The notes below the pieces were generated by a model that was not told where the DNA came from, searched no databases, and saw nothing but the letters and a program-made list of their open reading frames with translations. A DNA stretch of 64,000 nt from Burkholderiaceae bacterium (GTDB lineage Bacteria > Pseudomonadota > Gammaproteobacteria > Burkholderiales > Burkholderiaceae_C): assembly GCA_031253795.1 (NCBI GenBank), contig JAIRVR010000049.1, forward strand, positions 1 to 64,000. The letters run 5' to 3'. Positions 47,711 through 56,472 of the stretch are shown piece by piece. The position numbers and the translations under genes were made by a program. Position 1 is the stretch's first letter; each line of letters starts with the position of its first letter.

Positions 47711-48540
47711 TGGACCGCCGCAACTTCGCGCTGTCGCTGGGCGGCATGGCGGCCCTGGGGGTGCTGCGTCCCGCAATGGCTGGCGGCCAGGGGGCTGCCC
47801 AGGCCTCCGGCTGTGCCAAACCCGTCTACCTGAGCTTCGACACCGGCCACATGGGCATTGCCGACTTCGTGGCCGATGTGCTCAGGCGCCACGGCGTGCG
47901 AGTGAGCTTCTTCGCTGCCAATGAGGCCACCCAGCAAGGCGATGGCAGCCTGGGCGACCATTGGGCGCCCTGGTGGCGGGCACGTGCGGCCGAAGGCCAT
48001 GAGTTCGCTTCCCACACCTACGACCATATGTACTGGCGCGGTGACCTGCGAGCATCCAAGGATGGTCCCGTCACGGGCTTTCGCGTGCGTCCCTCGGCCG
48101 GTCCGCGCGCCAATCAGAGCTTTACCGTGGATGCGGCCGGCTATTGCGAGGAGATCGCACGGTCGGCGCGCCGGCTGCAGCAGATCACGGGGCAAAAGCC
48201 GCTGCCGCTGTTCCGTGCGCCGGGGGGCAAGACCTCGCCCGCCCTGCTGGATGCGGCGCGGCATGGCGGCTACCTGCATGTGGGCTGGTCCAGTGCCGGT
48301 TTCCTGGGCGACGAGCTGCCCAGCGACCGTTACCCCAACGACCAGTTGCTGGCAAGGGCGCTGCGCAGCATTCGCAGCGGCGATATCCTGCTGGCCCATC
48401 TGGGCATCTGGTCGCGCAAGGACCCCTGGGCACCGGCGGTGCTGGAACCTTTGATCACGGGATTGCTCAAGCAAGGGTTCTGCTTTCGCACGTTGCGGGA
48501 GCATCCGGACTACCGGGATTGGATAGCAAAATTCGCATAG
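47710..48540 (+). CDS. polysaccharide deacetylase (NodB-homology, CE4-like)
   Basis: 276 residues. A twin-arginine-like leader (MDRRNFALSLGGMAALGVL) predicts export. The NodB fold is seen in VYLSFDTGHMGIADFVADVL, EFASHTYDHMYW (His pair) and LFRAPGGKTSPALLDAARHG. The usual metal motif TFDDG reads SFDTG, that is, one Asp replaced by Thr, so metal binding may differ. The gene overlaps the upstream propeller gene by 1 nt (TGATG); the pair may act on the same extracellular polymer. Confidence 0.82.
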   Translation: MDRRNFALSLGGMAALGVLRPAMAGGQGAAQASGCAKPVYLSFDTGHMGIADFVADVLRRHGVRVSFFAANEATQQGDGSLGDHWAPWWRARAAEGHEFASHTYDHMYWRGDLRASKDGPVTGFRVRPSAGPRANQSFTVDAAGYCEEIARSARRLQQITGQKPLPLFRAPGGKTSPALLDAARHGGYLHVGWSSAGFLGDELPSDRYPNDQLLARALRSIRSGDILLAHLGIWSRKDPWAPAVLEPLITGLLKQGFCFRTLREHPDYRDWIAKFA

Positions 48541-48579
48541 CGTCCGCGCGCAAGGTGCGCCGGGCAAGGGGAGCTTGGT

Positions 48580-49560
48580 GTGGACTGGTGGATTCAGTGG
48601 TTCGGTAATGCGCAGCAACTGCTGTTCGAAGGTGTGGTCCAGCCCCTGCTGTTCAGCCTGGGGTTGGCCAATCTGCTGGAGGACGGCTATACGGCCACGG
48701 GCTGGCTGCTTGTCGGCCTGCTGCAGATCTTCGTCATGGTGGCCGTGATCGCACCGCTGCAGGCCTGGCGTCCCGTCGAGCCGGTCACCGACCGGCGCGC
48801 CATCCGTGTGGACATCATCTACACCCTCGTCCACCGCCTGGGCCTGTTCCGCCTGGCCCTGTTCTTCACGCTGGATCCCCTGTGGGACGAGCTCATGGGC
48901 CGCCTGCATGTCTGGGGCCTGCCCAGCTTCCACCTGGATGGAGTCTGGCCCGGCGTGACCGACCTGGCCTGGGTCAGCCTGCTCATCTACCTGGTGGCCT
49001 TCGACTTTCTCGACTACTGGATACACAGGGGCCAGCACAGCTTCGGCTGGTGGTGGAAGCTGCATTCCCTGCACCATTCGCAGCGGCAGATGACGGTATG
49101 GAGCGACAACCGCAACCATTTGCTCGACGACGTCATCCGCGACACCATCATCGTCCTGGTGGCCCAGCTCATTGGTGTGGCCCCGGGCCAGTTCGTGGCC
49201 ATCGTGGCCTTCACCCAGCTCAGCGAGAGCTTCCAGCACGCCAATCTGCGTGTGTGGTTCGGTACGGTCGGCGAGCGCCTGTGGATCAGTCCGCGCTTTC
49301 ACCGGCGCCACCATGCCATCGGCATAGGCCATGAGCCCATGGCGCCCGTGCGCAACAAAAAAGCCCACGGCAATAACTTCGGCGTACTGCTGCCCTGGTG
49401 GGACATGCTGTTCGGCACGGCCAATTTCGAGCTGAAGTTCGACCCCACGGGGGTGCGCGACCAGGTGCAGGCCAATGCCCAGGGCCAGCTTCGCGATTAT
49501 GGTCGTGGCTTTTGGGCGCAACAATGGCGTGGGTTCCTACGATTGGTGGGTCGCGCTTGA
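48580..49560 (+). CDS. sterol desaturase/fatty-acid hydroxylase superfamily membrane protein
   Basis: 326 residues with a GTG start at 48580 after GGGGAG. Four to five transmembrane helices and the di-iron His boxes are present: HRGQH, HSLHHSQ and HRRHHAIGIGHEP. The family oxidises lipids, often carotenoids, fatty acids or hopanoids. The substrate here is unknown; bacterial relatives often have no sterols. It is the third gene after the propeller gene and is followed by an EI24-like gene in the same direction. Confidence 0.85.
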   Translation: MDWWIQWFGNAQQLLFEGVVQPLLFSLGLANLLEDGYTATGWLLVGLLQIFVMVAVIAPLQAWRPVEPVTDRRAIRVDIIYTLVHRLGLFRLALFFTLDPLWDELMGRLHVWGLPSFHLDGVWPGVTDLAWVSLLIYLVAFDFLDYWIHRGQHSFGWWWKLHSLHHSQRQMTVWSDNRNHLLDDVIRDTIIVLVAQLIGVAPGQFVAIVAFTQLSESFQHANLRVWFGTVGERLWISPRFHRRHHAIGIGHEPMAPVRNKKAHGNNFGVLLPWWDMLFGTANFELKFDPTGVRDQVQANAQGQLRDYGRGFWAQQWRGFLRLVGRA

Positions 49561-49586
49561 GGCCGGGCTTGGGTATGCTTGCCAGC

Positions 49587-50489
49587 ATGGGCTTGCTACT
49601 CGATTCCTTCTGGCGTGCGATGGCGTATTGCCTGCATAAGCGGGTCATCGCCTGGTCGCTGTTTCCCCTGGTGTTCATGGCCGTCTCGGCCTGGGTGCTG
49701 GGCTATTTCTTCTGGGCCGATGCCGTGCTCTGGGTGGATGGCCTGCTGCATGGCGTGGGCTGGCTCAGCACGGTATGGGGCTGGCTGGGCCTGCCGGCGG
49801 CGCCCGACGTGGTCTCGCCCGTGCTGGTCGTACTGGGATTCACGCCGGTGCTGGTCGTGGTCTCCCTGCTGCTCGTGGCCTTGTGCATGACACCGGCCCT
49901 GGTCGAACTCGTGGCCCGCCGGCGCTTTGCCGACCTGGAGCGCAAACGCGGCGGATCCCTGATCGCCAGCCTGCTGTGGTCGGCTGGCTCGTCGGTGATC
50001 GCGCTGATTGCCCTTCTGGTGTCTGTGCCGCTGTGGTTCGTGCCGCCGCTGGTGCTGGTGATCCCGCCCCTGATCTGGGGCTGGCTGACCTACCGGGTCA
50101 TGGCCTTCGATGCCCTGGCCGAACATGCCAGCAAGCCCGAGCGGCGCGAGCTGTTCCTGCGCCACCGCTTCGCGCTCATGCTGATGGGCGTGATCTGCGG
50201 ATATCTGGGCGCGGCGCCGGCCATCGTATGGGCTTCGGGCGTGGTCTTCATCGCGGCCTTCTGGGTGCTGATTCCCGTAGCCATCTGGATCTATGCACTG
50301 ATCTTCGCCTTCTCCTCGCTGTGGTTTGCCCATTTCTGCCTGGCGGCGCTGGACCGCATGCGCGGCGAGGGGCCGCATGCCGCGGGAGCTCCCGTGGTCC
50401 CCTTCGCCCCTGACGCGCCGCGTGGCCCCGAGGGCGATGTGGTCGTGCAGGCATCTTCCCCATCTCTTCCTGATTCCAAGACCCCATGA
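49587..50489 (+). CDS. EI24-domain (CysZ-like) membrane protein
   Basis: 300 residues. Hydrophobic helices alternate with short loops (MAVSAWVLGYFFWADAVLWV, VLVVLGFTPVLVVVSLLLVA, VIALIALLVSVPLWFVPPLV, GVVFIAAFWVLIPVAIWIYA), giving a multi-pass protein of the EI24/CysZ family, related to sulfate permeases; function unproven. An ATG at 49575 is 12 nt upstream and in frame. The Pro/Ala/Asp-rich tail (from about 260) is cytoplasmic. It overlaps the next gene by 4 nt. Confidence 0.7.
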   Translation: MGLLLDSFWRAMAYCLHKRVIAWSLFPLVFMAVSAWVLGYFFWADAVLWVDGLLHGVGWLSTVWGWLGLPAAPDVVSPVLVVLGFTPVLVVVSLLLVALCMTPALVELVARRRFADLERKRGGSLIASLLWSAGSSVIALIALLVSVPLWFVPPLVLVIPPLIWGWLTYRVMAFDALAEHASKPERRELFLRHRFALMLMGVICGYLGAAPAIVWASGVVFIAAFWVLIPVAIWIYALIFAFSSLWFAHFCLAALDRMRGEGPHAAGAPVVPFAPDAPRGPEGDVVVQASSPSLPDSKTP

Positions 50490-51307
50490 AGCTCAACGTC
50501 GGTGCCCTCATCATCGGAGACGAAATCCTCTCGGGAAAGCGTGCGGACAAGCACCTGCCCAAGCTCATCGAGCTGCTGGGCGCGCGTGGCCTGGGCCTGA
50601 CCCATGCCGAGTACGTGGGAGATGACCGGGCGCGCATCACCGACAGCCTGCGCCGAGCCTTCGCATCCGATCAGGTGGTCTTCAGTTTCGGCGGCATAGG
50701 TGCGACCCCGGACGACCATACCCGCCAGTGCGCGGCCGAGGCCCTGGGCCAGCCGCTGGCCCTGCACCCGGAGGCCGTGGCCCTGATCCGCGAGCGCATG
50801 CGTGACGTGGCGGCAGAAGAGGGCAGGCCCTATGAGCCTCAGCGTGCAGACAATCTGCACCGGCTGCAAATGGGCAGTTTCCCCGAGGGCGCGCGCATCA
50901 TTCCCAACATCTATAACAAGATTCCGGGTTTTTCCTGTACCGGTCCCCTGGGCGGTACCGTGCACTTCGTCCCCGGTTTCCCGGTCATGGCCTGGCCCAT
51001 GGTCGAATGGGTGCTGGAGCAGCGCTATGCGCGCCACTTCCACAGCAGTCAGCAGCAGGAGCATTCCGTCATCGTCTATGGAGGCATGGAAGCCGCGCTG
51101 ACGCCGCTGATGGTGGCCATAGAGCGTGACCATCCGGGCGTGAAAGTATTCAGCCTGCCCAGCGTGGACCACGCCGAGCATGGCCGCCACATCGAACTCG
51201 GTGTCAAGGGTGAAGCACTGGCCGTGGGCAAGGCCTGGCCGACCTTGCTGGAAGGTTTGCACTCATTTGGTGCAAATTTAGGCCCCGAGTTGGTGCGTAA
51301 TATCTAG
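50486..51307 (+). CDS. CinA N-terminal-domain (molybdopterin-binding fold) protein
   Basis: 273 residues; only the MoCF_biosynth-like N-terminal domain of CinA is present (GALIIGDEILSGKRADKH, SFGGIGATPDDHTRQCAAEA, PRADN-like NLHRLQMGSFPEGA). The C-terminal amidohydrolase domain typical of full CinA/PncC proteins is missing, so nicotinamide-mononucleotide deamidation is not expected. Stand-alone proteins of this kind are common. It overlaps the EI24-like gene (ATGA), and its 3' end contains an NtrC enhancer site for glnA. Confidence 0.85.
   Translation: MKLNVGALIIGDEILSGKRADKHLPKLIELLGARGLGLTHAEYVGDDRARITDSLRRAFASDQVVFSFGGIGATPDDHTRQCAAEALGQPLALHPEAVALIRERMRDVAAEEGRPYEPQRADNLHRLQMGSFPEGARIIPNIYNKIPGFSCTGPLGGTVHFVPGFPVMAWPMVEWVLEQRYARHFHSSQQQEHSVIVYGGMEAALTPLMVAIERDHPGVKVFSLPSVDHAEHGRHIELGVKGEALAVGKAWPTLLEGLHSFGANLGPELVRNI
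51258..51274. promoter_or_regulatory. NtrC binding site (distal) for glnA
   Basis: TGCACTCATTTGGTGCA matches the NtrC consensus TGCACC-N5-GGTGCA with a single mismatch. It lies inside the last codons of the upstream CinA-domain gene, about 245 bp before the likely glnA start point. Confidence 0.75.
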
Positions 51308-51329
51308 TTTCCATGGCAATGCATCGGAC

Positions 51330-51346
51330 TGCACCGTTTTGGTGAC
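51330..51346. promoter_or_regulatory. NtrC binding site (proximal) for glnA
   Basis: TGCACCGTTTTGGTGAC keeps TGCACC-N5-GGTG of the consensus. Extra TGGTGCA half-sites follow at about 51350-51356. Together with the distal site this is a typical enhancer arrangement upstream of a sigma-54 promoter. Confidence 0.65.
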
Positions 51347-51476
51347 TATTGGTGCAGGATGGGGCGGGTCTGGTGCAGGGCCATGTCATCCACAAACGGC
51401 CCATATGCCTGCAAAATCACGCACCAAGGCGCCAAGCAGGTGCCGCGCTGTGGGCGTGCACCCATTGGATGCAGCC

Positions 51477-51492
51477 TGGCACGCAAACTGCT
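51477..51492 (+). promoter_or_regulatory. sigma-54 promoter of glnA
   Basis: TGGCACGCAAACTGCT has GG and GC in the required -24/-12 spacing (10 bp between). With two NtrC-like sites upstream and ntrBC downstream, this is a convincing nitrogen-regulated promoter. The start would lie near 51504, about 37 nt before the ATG. Confidence 0.8.
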
Positions 51493-51540
51493 TATGAATT
51501 TCTATCTTTTTTGATCAGCCAGATTGGCAGGAGAGATCCG

Positions 51541-52959
51541 ATGGCAGCAAAGACCGTTGCAGACGTGTTGAAGATGGTGAAGGAAAACGAGGTCAAGTTC
51601 GTTGACCTGCGTTTCACGGACACCCGTGGCAAGGAACAGCACGTTACGGTGCCAGTGTCGCACTTCGACGAAGACAAGTTCATCTCTGGCCATGCCTTCG
51701 ACGGTTCGTCGGTGGCCGGCTGGAAGGGTATCGAGGCATCGGACATGCAGCTCATGCCCGACCCCAGCACCGCCAATATCGACCCGTTCTTCGAGGAAAC
51801 CACGCTGTTCCTGCAGTGCGACGTGATCGAACCGGGCGATGGCAAGGCCTATGACCGCGACCCCCGCTCCGTGGCCAAGCGCGCCGAAGCCTATCTGAAG
51901 GCCTCGGGCCTGGGCGACACGGCCTACTTCGGTCCCGAACCCGAATTCTTCATTTTCGACGGCGTGCGCTGGGACACCGAGCCGGGCCGCACCTTCTACG
52001 AAATCGAGGAGTACGAAGCCCCCTGGAATTCGGGCGCCAAGTTCGATTCCGGCAACCGCGGCCACCGTCCGCGCGTCAAGGGTGGCTATTTCCCCGTGCC
52101 CCCCGTCGACAGCACCCAGGACCTGCGCGCCGAAATGGTGCTGCTGCTCGAGCAACTGGGCATTCCGGTCGAAGTGTTCCACCATGAAGTGGCTGGTGCC
52201 GGACAGAATGAAATCGGTACCAAGTTCTCGACCCTGGTCGAGCGCGCCGACTGGACCCAGGTCATGAAGTATGTGATCTGGAACGTGGCCAACACCTACG
52301 GCAAGACCGCCACCTTCATGCCCAAGCCCTATCCGGGCGACAACGGCTCGGGCATGCACGTGCACCAGTCTGTGTGGAAGGATGGCAAGAACCTGTTCGC
52401 CGGCGACGGCTATGCCGGCCTGTCCGACTTCGCGCTGTACTACATTGGCGGCATCATCAAGCACGCCCGTGCCCTGAACGCCATCACCAACCCCGGCACC
52501 AACAGCTACAAGCGCTTGGTGCCCGGCTTCGAAGCCCCCGTGAAGCTGGCCTACTCGGCCAAGAACCGCTCGGCCTCGATCCGCATCCCCTACGTGGCCA
52601 ACCCCAAGGGCCGTCGTGTGGAAGCCCGCTTCCCCGATCCCCTGATGAACCCCTACCTGGGCTTCTCTGCCCTGCTGATGGCTGGTCTGGATGGCGTGGA
52701 AAACAAGATCCATCCGGGCGAAGCCGCCACCAAGGACCTGTACCACCTGCCGCCCGAAGAGGACAAGCTGGTGCCCACCGTCTGCCACAGCCTGGACCAG
52801 GCCCTGGAAGCCCTGGATGCCGACCGCTCCTTCCTGACCAAGGGCGGCGTGTTCTCGGACAGCATGCTCGACGCCTACATCGAGCTGAAGATGACGGAAG
52901 TCACGCGCTTCCGCCAGGCCGTGCACCCGGTCGAGTACGACATGTACTTCTCGCTGTAA
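51541..52959 (+). CDS. glnA: glutamine synthetase, type I
   Basis: Central ammonia-assimilating enzyme, forming glutamine from glutamate, ammonia and ATP. 472 residues from the ATG at 51541. Conserved elements are [84 protein letters not shown] and the adenylylation-loop region NLYHLPPEE-like [12 protein letters not shown]. This is the GSI-beta type that is modified by GlnE. It is driven by a sigma-54/NtrC promoter and followed by a strong terminator; ntrBC lies downstream. Confidence 0.99.
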   Translation: MAAKTVADVLKMVKENEVKFVDLRFTDTRGKEQHVTVPVSHFDEDKFISGHAFDGSSVAGWKGIEASDMQLMPDPSTANIDPFFEETTLFLQCDVIEPGDGKAYDRDPRSVAKRAEAYLKASGLGDTAYFGPEPEFFIFDGVRWDTEPGRTFYEIEEYEAPWNSGAKFDSGNRGHRPRVKGGYFPVPPVDSTQDLRAEMVLLLEQLGIPVEVFHHEVAGAGQNEIGTKFSTLVERADWTQVMKYVIWNVANTYGKTATFMPKPYPGDNGSGMHVHQSVWKDGKNLFAGDGYAGLSDFALYYIGGIIKHARALNAITNPGTNSYKRLVPGFEAPVKLAYSAKNRSASIRIPYVANPKGRRVEARFPDPLMNPYLGFSALLMAGLDGVENKIHPGEAATKDLYHLPPEEDKLVPTVCHSLDQALEALDADRSFLTKGGVFSDSMLDAYIELKMTEVTRFRQAVHPVEYDMYFSL

Positions 52960-52971
52960 GGCGGGGTTGCG

Positions 52972-52997
52972 AAAAGGCGGCGCGAGCCGCCTTTTTT
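52972..52997 (+). terminator. Rho-independent terminator after glnA
   Basis: AAAAGGCGGC (52972-52981), loop GCGA, GCCGCCTTTT (52986-52995) and two further T residues. Stem and U-tract are both strong, so glnA is probably terminated here and ntrBC expressed separately. Confidence 0.9.
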
Positions 52998-53035
52998 GCT
53001 TTCGGGCCGGACCTCGGTATGCTGGAGCGACACAT

Positions 53036-53057
53036 CCGTTACGGAACCGTCACGGAA
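53036..53057. promoter_or_regulatory. two CCGTYACGGAA direct repeats one helical turn apart
   Basis: CCGTTACGGAA (53036-53046) and CCGTCACGGAA (53047-53057) lie back-to-back, so the period is 11 bp. Each copy also contains the near-palindrome CCGT-N-ACGG. They follow a possible promoter (TTGCTT, 16-bp spacer, TATGCT at 53018-53023) and could bind a regulator of the DUF4124 gene. Confidence 0.4.
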
Positions 53058-53089
53058 CCAAAATGGGCCGGGTTCGCTCAGGAAATGAT

Positions 53090-53130
53090 GGCCTGTCCGG
53101 AAGATGGAGCGATACTTGCCCGGACAGGCC
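53090..53130 (+). other. 11-bp perfect hairpin in the leader of the DUF4124 gene
   Basis: GGCCTGTCCGG (53090-53100) and CCGGACAGGCC (53120-53130) pair perfectly around a 19-nt loop, 34 nt before the ATG at 53165. No T-run follows. It could be a regulatory RNA structure or operator. Confidence 0.5.
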
Positions 53131-53164
53131 GGGCGCTTCCGACCCGGCCGCCCGAGGGAATGGA

Positions 53165-53680
53165 ATGAAGAAACTGCTTGTGTCTCTGCTGCTGCCCCTG
53201 CTGTCGATGGGGGTCTGGTCGCAGGATGTGATCTACCGCTGCGGCAACGAATACACCAACGATGCCAGCCAGGCCAAGGCCAAGGGCTGCAAACCTGTCG
53301 ATGGTGGCCATGTCACCGTGATCCACGGCGGCGGCAAGCCTGCCGCTTCGGGCGGCAGCGCCGCGCCGCGGGCGCCCACGGCGGGTGCGACGGGTACGGC
53401 ATCGCCGTCCACAGCCAAGGTCAACAGCAGCGCCCAGCGCGCACGCGATTCCGATGCGCGTGCCATCCTGGATGGCGAGCTGGCACGGGCCCAGGAAAAA
53501 CTGACCAAGCTGCGTCAGGAGTACAACGATGGCAATCCACAGCGCACCGCACTGGAGTTGCGCAATCCCCAGGTCTATCAGGAGCGCGTCGAGCAGCTCA
53601 AGGCCAGCATCGGCCGCCAGGAAGCCGACGTCGCCGGCATCCGCCGCGAACTCGACCGGCTGCCTGCTGCCAGTAACTGA
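53165..53680 (+). CDS. DUF4124-like periplasmic protein
   Basis: 171 residues with a Sec signal peptide (KKLLVSLLLPLLSMGVWS) and the short DUF4124-like motif DVIYRCGNEYTNDASQAKAK, containing a Cys pair (C26, C42 region). A Gly/Ala/Thr linker is followed by a charged coiled coil (AILDGELARAQEKLTKLRQE to the end). The family is common in betaproteobacteria and its function is unknown. It lies between glnA and ntrB, 30 bp before ntrB, so it may be co-transcribed with ntrBC. The start was set by the signal peptide; the upstream in-frame start would add 66 unlikely residues. Confidence 0.8.
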   Translation: MKKLLVSLLLPLLSMGVWSQDVIYRCGNEYTNDASQAKAKGCKPVDGGHVTVIHGGGKPAASGGSAAPRAPTAGATGTASPSTAKVNSSAQRARDSDARAILDGELARAQEKLTKLRQEYNDGNPQRTALELRNPQVYQERVEQLKASIGRQEADVAGIRRELDRLPAASN

Positions 53681-53710
53681 GAGCGGCTCGACTCCAGAGA
53701 AGGTCCCGGC

Positions 53711-54787
53711 ATGACGCAAGATTTCAGGCCGGCGGCCCCGGCTTCCTACCAGGCACTGGACCTGCTGTGCACGCTGATGGCCGTGCTGGATGCGCGGGGG
53801 GCTGTGCTGTTCGCCAATGCGGCACTCGAGAACGCGCTGGGGCTGTCGCGGCGCATGCTCGAGGGCAGCGAGCTGGCTGCCTGCTTTACCGAGCCGGCCC
53901 TGCTGGACAAGGCCCTGCGCGGAGCCCAGGACAACGACTTTGCGGCACTGCGCTTCGAGGCGAGCCTGCACCGCGTGGTCGGTGACGCGCTGCCCGTGCA
54001 CGTGACGGTCTCGCTGGCCGAGCGCCCCGGCCATGTGCTGGTGGAGTTCTGGCCCCTGGAGCAGCAGGCGCGCCAGGACCGCGAGGAAAGGCTGCGCGAG
54101 CAGGCCCAGGCGCACAAGGAACTGATCCGCAACCTGGCGCATGAAATCAAGAACCCGCTGGGCGGCATCCGCGGTGCGGCCCAGCTGTTGCAGATGGATC
54201 TGGTTGCCCCCGAGCTGCGCGAATACACCGAGGTCATCATCCACGAGGCCGATCGCCTGCAAGCCCTGGTCGACAGGCTGCTGGCGCCGCACCGCCATCC
54301 GCACGAGGTTGGCGATGTCAATATCCATGAGGTCTGCGAGCGCGTGCGCTCGCTGGTGCTGGTCGAGCATCCCGTGGGGCTGAGCATCACCCGTGACTAC
54401 GACATCTCCATCCCCGAGTTCCGCGGCGACAGTGCCCAGCTTATCCAGGCGGTGCTCAACATCGTCCAGAACGCGGCCCAGGCCCTGCACGAACGCATTG
54501 CCGCCGGCGATGCCGAGATCATTTTGCGAACGCGTGTCGCACGGCAGGTGACTTTCGGTCGCCAGCGATACCGGTTGGCATTGGAATTGCATGTGGTTGA
54601 CAACGGGCCAGGCGTTCCCGATGCCATCAAGGAGCGGATCTTCTATCCGCTGGTATCGGGAAGGGATGGCGGTTCGGGACTGGGGCTGACGCTGGCGCAG
54701 ACCTTCGTGCAGCGCCACCAGGGGCTGATCGAATGTGAAAGCCAGCCCGGCCGCACGGATTTCCGGATCCTCATCCCTTTGCCTTGA
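53711..54787 (+). CDS. glnL: nitrogen-regulation sensor kinase NtrB (GlnL)
   Basis: Phosphorylates NtrC when glutamine is low and is switched to phosphatase by PII. 358 residues. An N-terminal PAS domain (ALDLLCTLMAVLDARGAVLF, about 14-115) is followed by the DHp helix with H144 (NLAHEIKNPLGGIRGAAQLL) and the HATPase domain (VLNIVQNAAQAL, VVDNGPGVPDAI, GSGLGLTLAQTF). Together with the downstream response regulator it forms the NtrBC pair beside glnA. Confidence 0.96.
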   Translation: MTQDFRPAAPASYQALDLLCTLMAVLDARGAVLFANAALENALGLSRRMLEGSELAACFTEPALLDKALRGAQDNDFAALRFEASLHRVVGDALPVHVTVSLAERPGHVLVEFWPLEQQARQDREERLREQAQAHKELIRNLAHEIKNPLGGIRGAAQLLQMDLVAPELREYTEVIIHEADRLQALVDRLLAPHRHPHEVGDVNIHEVCERVRSLVLVEHPVGLSITRDYDISIPEFRGDSAQLIQAVLNIVQNAAQALHERIAAGDAEIILRTRVARQVTFGRQRYRLALELHVVDNGPGVPDAIKERIFYPLVSGRDGGSGLGLTLAQTFVQRHQGLIECESQPGRTDFRILIPLP

Positions 54788-54832
54788 GGTCCGCAGAACT
54801 CAACACTGCCATCAGGGAAGGAAGCACCACCA

Positions 54833-56383
54833 ATGAAACCGATCTGGATCGTGGATGATGACCCTTCCATCCGCTTCGTGCTGGAAAAGGCACTGGGCCG
54901 GGAGGGCTGGGCAACACGCAGCTTCGTCCAAACGCGCGATGTACTGACCGCGCTTTCCGATGTCGATGCCGGTGATCCGGCGCGCCAGCCTCCCCAGGTG
55001 CTGGTCAGCGACATCCGCATGCCCGGGGGCTCGGGACTGGAGCTGCTCGAGCAGATCCGTGCCCAGCAGCCCGGCCTGCCCGTCATCATCATGACCGCTT
55101 ACTCCGATCTGGATAGCGCCGTCTCGGCGTTCCAGCGCGGAGCCTTCGAATACCTGCCCAAGCCCTTCGATTTGCCCAAGGCCGTGGAGCTCATACGCCG
55201 CGCCGTGGAGGAGAGCCTGCGCGAGGACGTGGCCGAAGCCCAGGTGCCTTTGCAGGCGGAAATGCTGGGGCAGGCTCCGGCCATGCAGGATGTGTTCCGT
55301 GCCATAGGCCGGCTCAGTCAGAGCCAGGTCACCGTGCTGATCACGGGCGAATCGGGCTCGGGCAAGGAACTGGTGGCGCGTGCCCTGCACAAGCATTCGC
55401 CGGTTTCGGGTGGGCCCTTCGTGGCCATCAACACCGCGGCCATTCCCAAGGATTTGCTGGAGTCCGAACTCTTTGGCCATGAGCGCGGCGCCTTCACGGG
55501 GGCCCAGACCCAGCGCCGCGGCCGCTTCGAGCAGGCCGAGGGCGGCACCCTGTTCCTCGACGAAATCGGCGACATGCCCTTCGACCTGCAGACACGCCTG
55601 TTGCGCGTTCTGTCGGACGGGCATTTCTACCGTGTCGGCGGCCACCAGGCCGTCAAGGCGCATGTGCGGGTGATCGCGGCCACCCACCAGGATTTGGAGC
55701 TGCGCGTGCGTGACGGGGCTTTCCGCGAAGACCTGTTCCACCGCCTCAACGTGATACGGCTGCGCCTGCCCGCGCTGCGCGAGCGCCGCGAAGACGTGCC
55801 CATGCTGACGCGCCATTTCCTGCAGCAAAGCGCGCGCCAGCTGGGCGTGGAACCCAAGCGCATGGGGGCCGACGCCATGCAGCGCCTGCAGACCTTCGGG
55901 TTTCCCGGCAATGTGCGCCAGCTGGAAAACATCTGCCATTGGCTGACCGTGATGGCTCCGGCCCAGGTCATCGCGGTCAAGGATCTGCCTCCCGAGGTGC
56001 TGGGCGAGGCGATGCCACCGGCGGGTACCACCGCAGCGCCCTCCGGTGTGGAGGCGGCCGTGGAGGAAGGCGTGGCCCGCGCCTTCGTGCCCGCCGCAGC
56101 GGTCAATGGCCACCTGGCCGCGCCGCTGCCCGAGTCCACCGATGCGGACTGGGTGCAACTGCTGGGCCAGCAGGCGCGCCAACTGCTCGAGCACACCCAG
56201 GCCCACGGCCATGGCGAGGTGTGGGACCAGCTGTCGCGGCGCTTCGAAGCCCAGCTCATCCGCTCGGCCCTGGCCGTCACCCATGGCCGCCGCGTGGAGG
56301 CGGCCCAGCGCCTGGGCATAGGCCGAAATACCATCACGCGCAAGCTGCAGGAGCTGGGCATGGACGAGGACGGCTTCGATTGA
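54833..56383 (+). CDS. glnG: nitrogen-regulation response regulator NtrC (GlnG)
   Basis: Sigma-54 activator that binds enhancers such as those of glnA. 516 residues. Receiver domain with D60 (VLVSDIRMPGGSG), AAA+ domain with Walker A GESGSGKE (172-179), the sigma-54 contact loop GAFTGA (219-224), GGTLFLDEIGDM, and a C-terminal Fis-type helix-turn-helix (AAQRLGIGRNTITRKLQELG). A Pro/Ala-rich linker of about 50 residues before the Fis-type domain is longer than in E. coli NtrC. Confidence 0.97.
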   Translation: MKPIWIVDDDPSIRFVLEKALGREGWATRSFVQTRDVLTALSDVDAGDPARQPPQVLVSDIRMPGGSGLELLEQIRAQQPGLPVIIMTAYSDLDSAVSAFQRGAFEYLPKPFDLPKAVELIRRAVEESLREDVAEAQVPLQAEMLGQAPAMQDVFRAIGRLSQSQVTVLITGESGSGKELVARALHKHSPVSGGPFVAINTAAIPKDLLESELFGHERGAFTGAQTQRRGRFEQAEGGTLFLDEIGDMPFDLQTRLLRVLSDGHFYRVGGHQAVKAHVRVIAATHQDLELRVRDGAFREDLFHRLNVIRLRLPALRERREDVPMLTRHFLQQSARQLGVEPKRMGADAMQRLQTFGFPGNVRQLENICHWLTVMAPAQVIAVKDLPPEVLGEAMPPAGTTAAPSGVEAAVEEGVARAFVPAAAVNGHLAAPLPESTDADWVQLLGQQARQLLEHTQAHGHGEVWDQLSRRFEAQLIRSALAVTHGRRVEAAQRLGIGRNTITRKLQELGMDEDGFD

Positions 56384-56472
56384 AGCCGGGGGGCCCGCAG
56401 CCTGCGGCAATTGCGGGCTTTTGGCAAGGGGTGGGCTCCTACAGGGCCCTGCAGGCTGGGCCGACGGTATGC

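Noticed and set aside
51308-51540. An additional sigma-70 promoter for glnA.
   Set aside because: No pair of hexamers with acceptable spacing was found; the sigma-54 element explains the region well.
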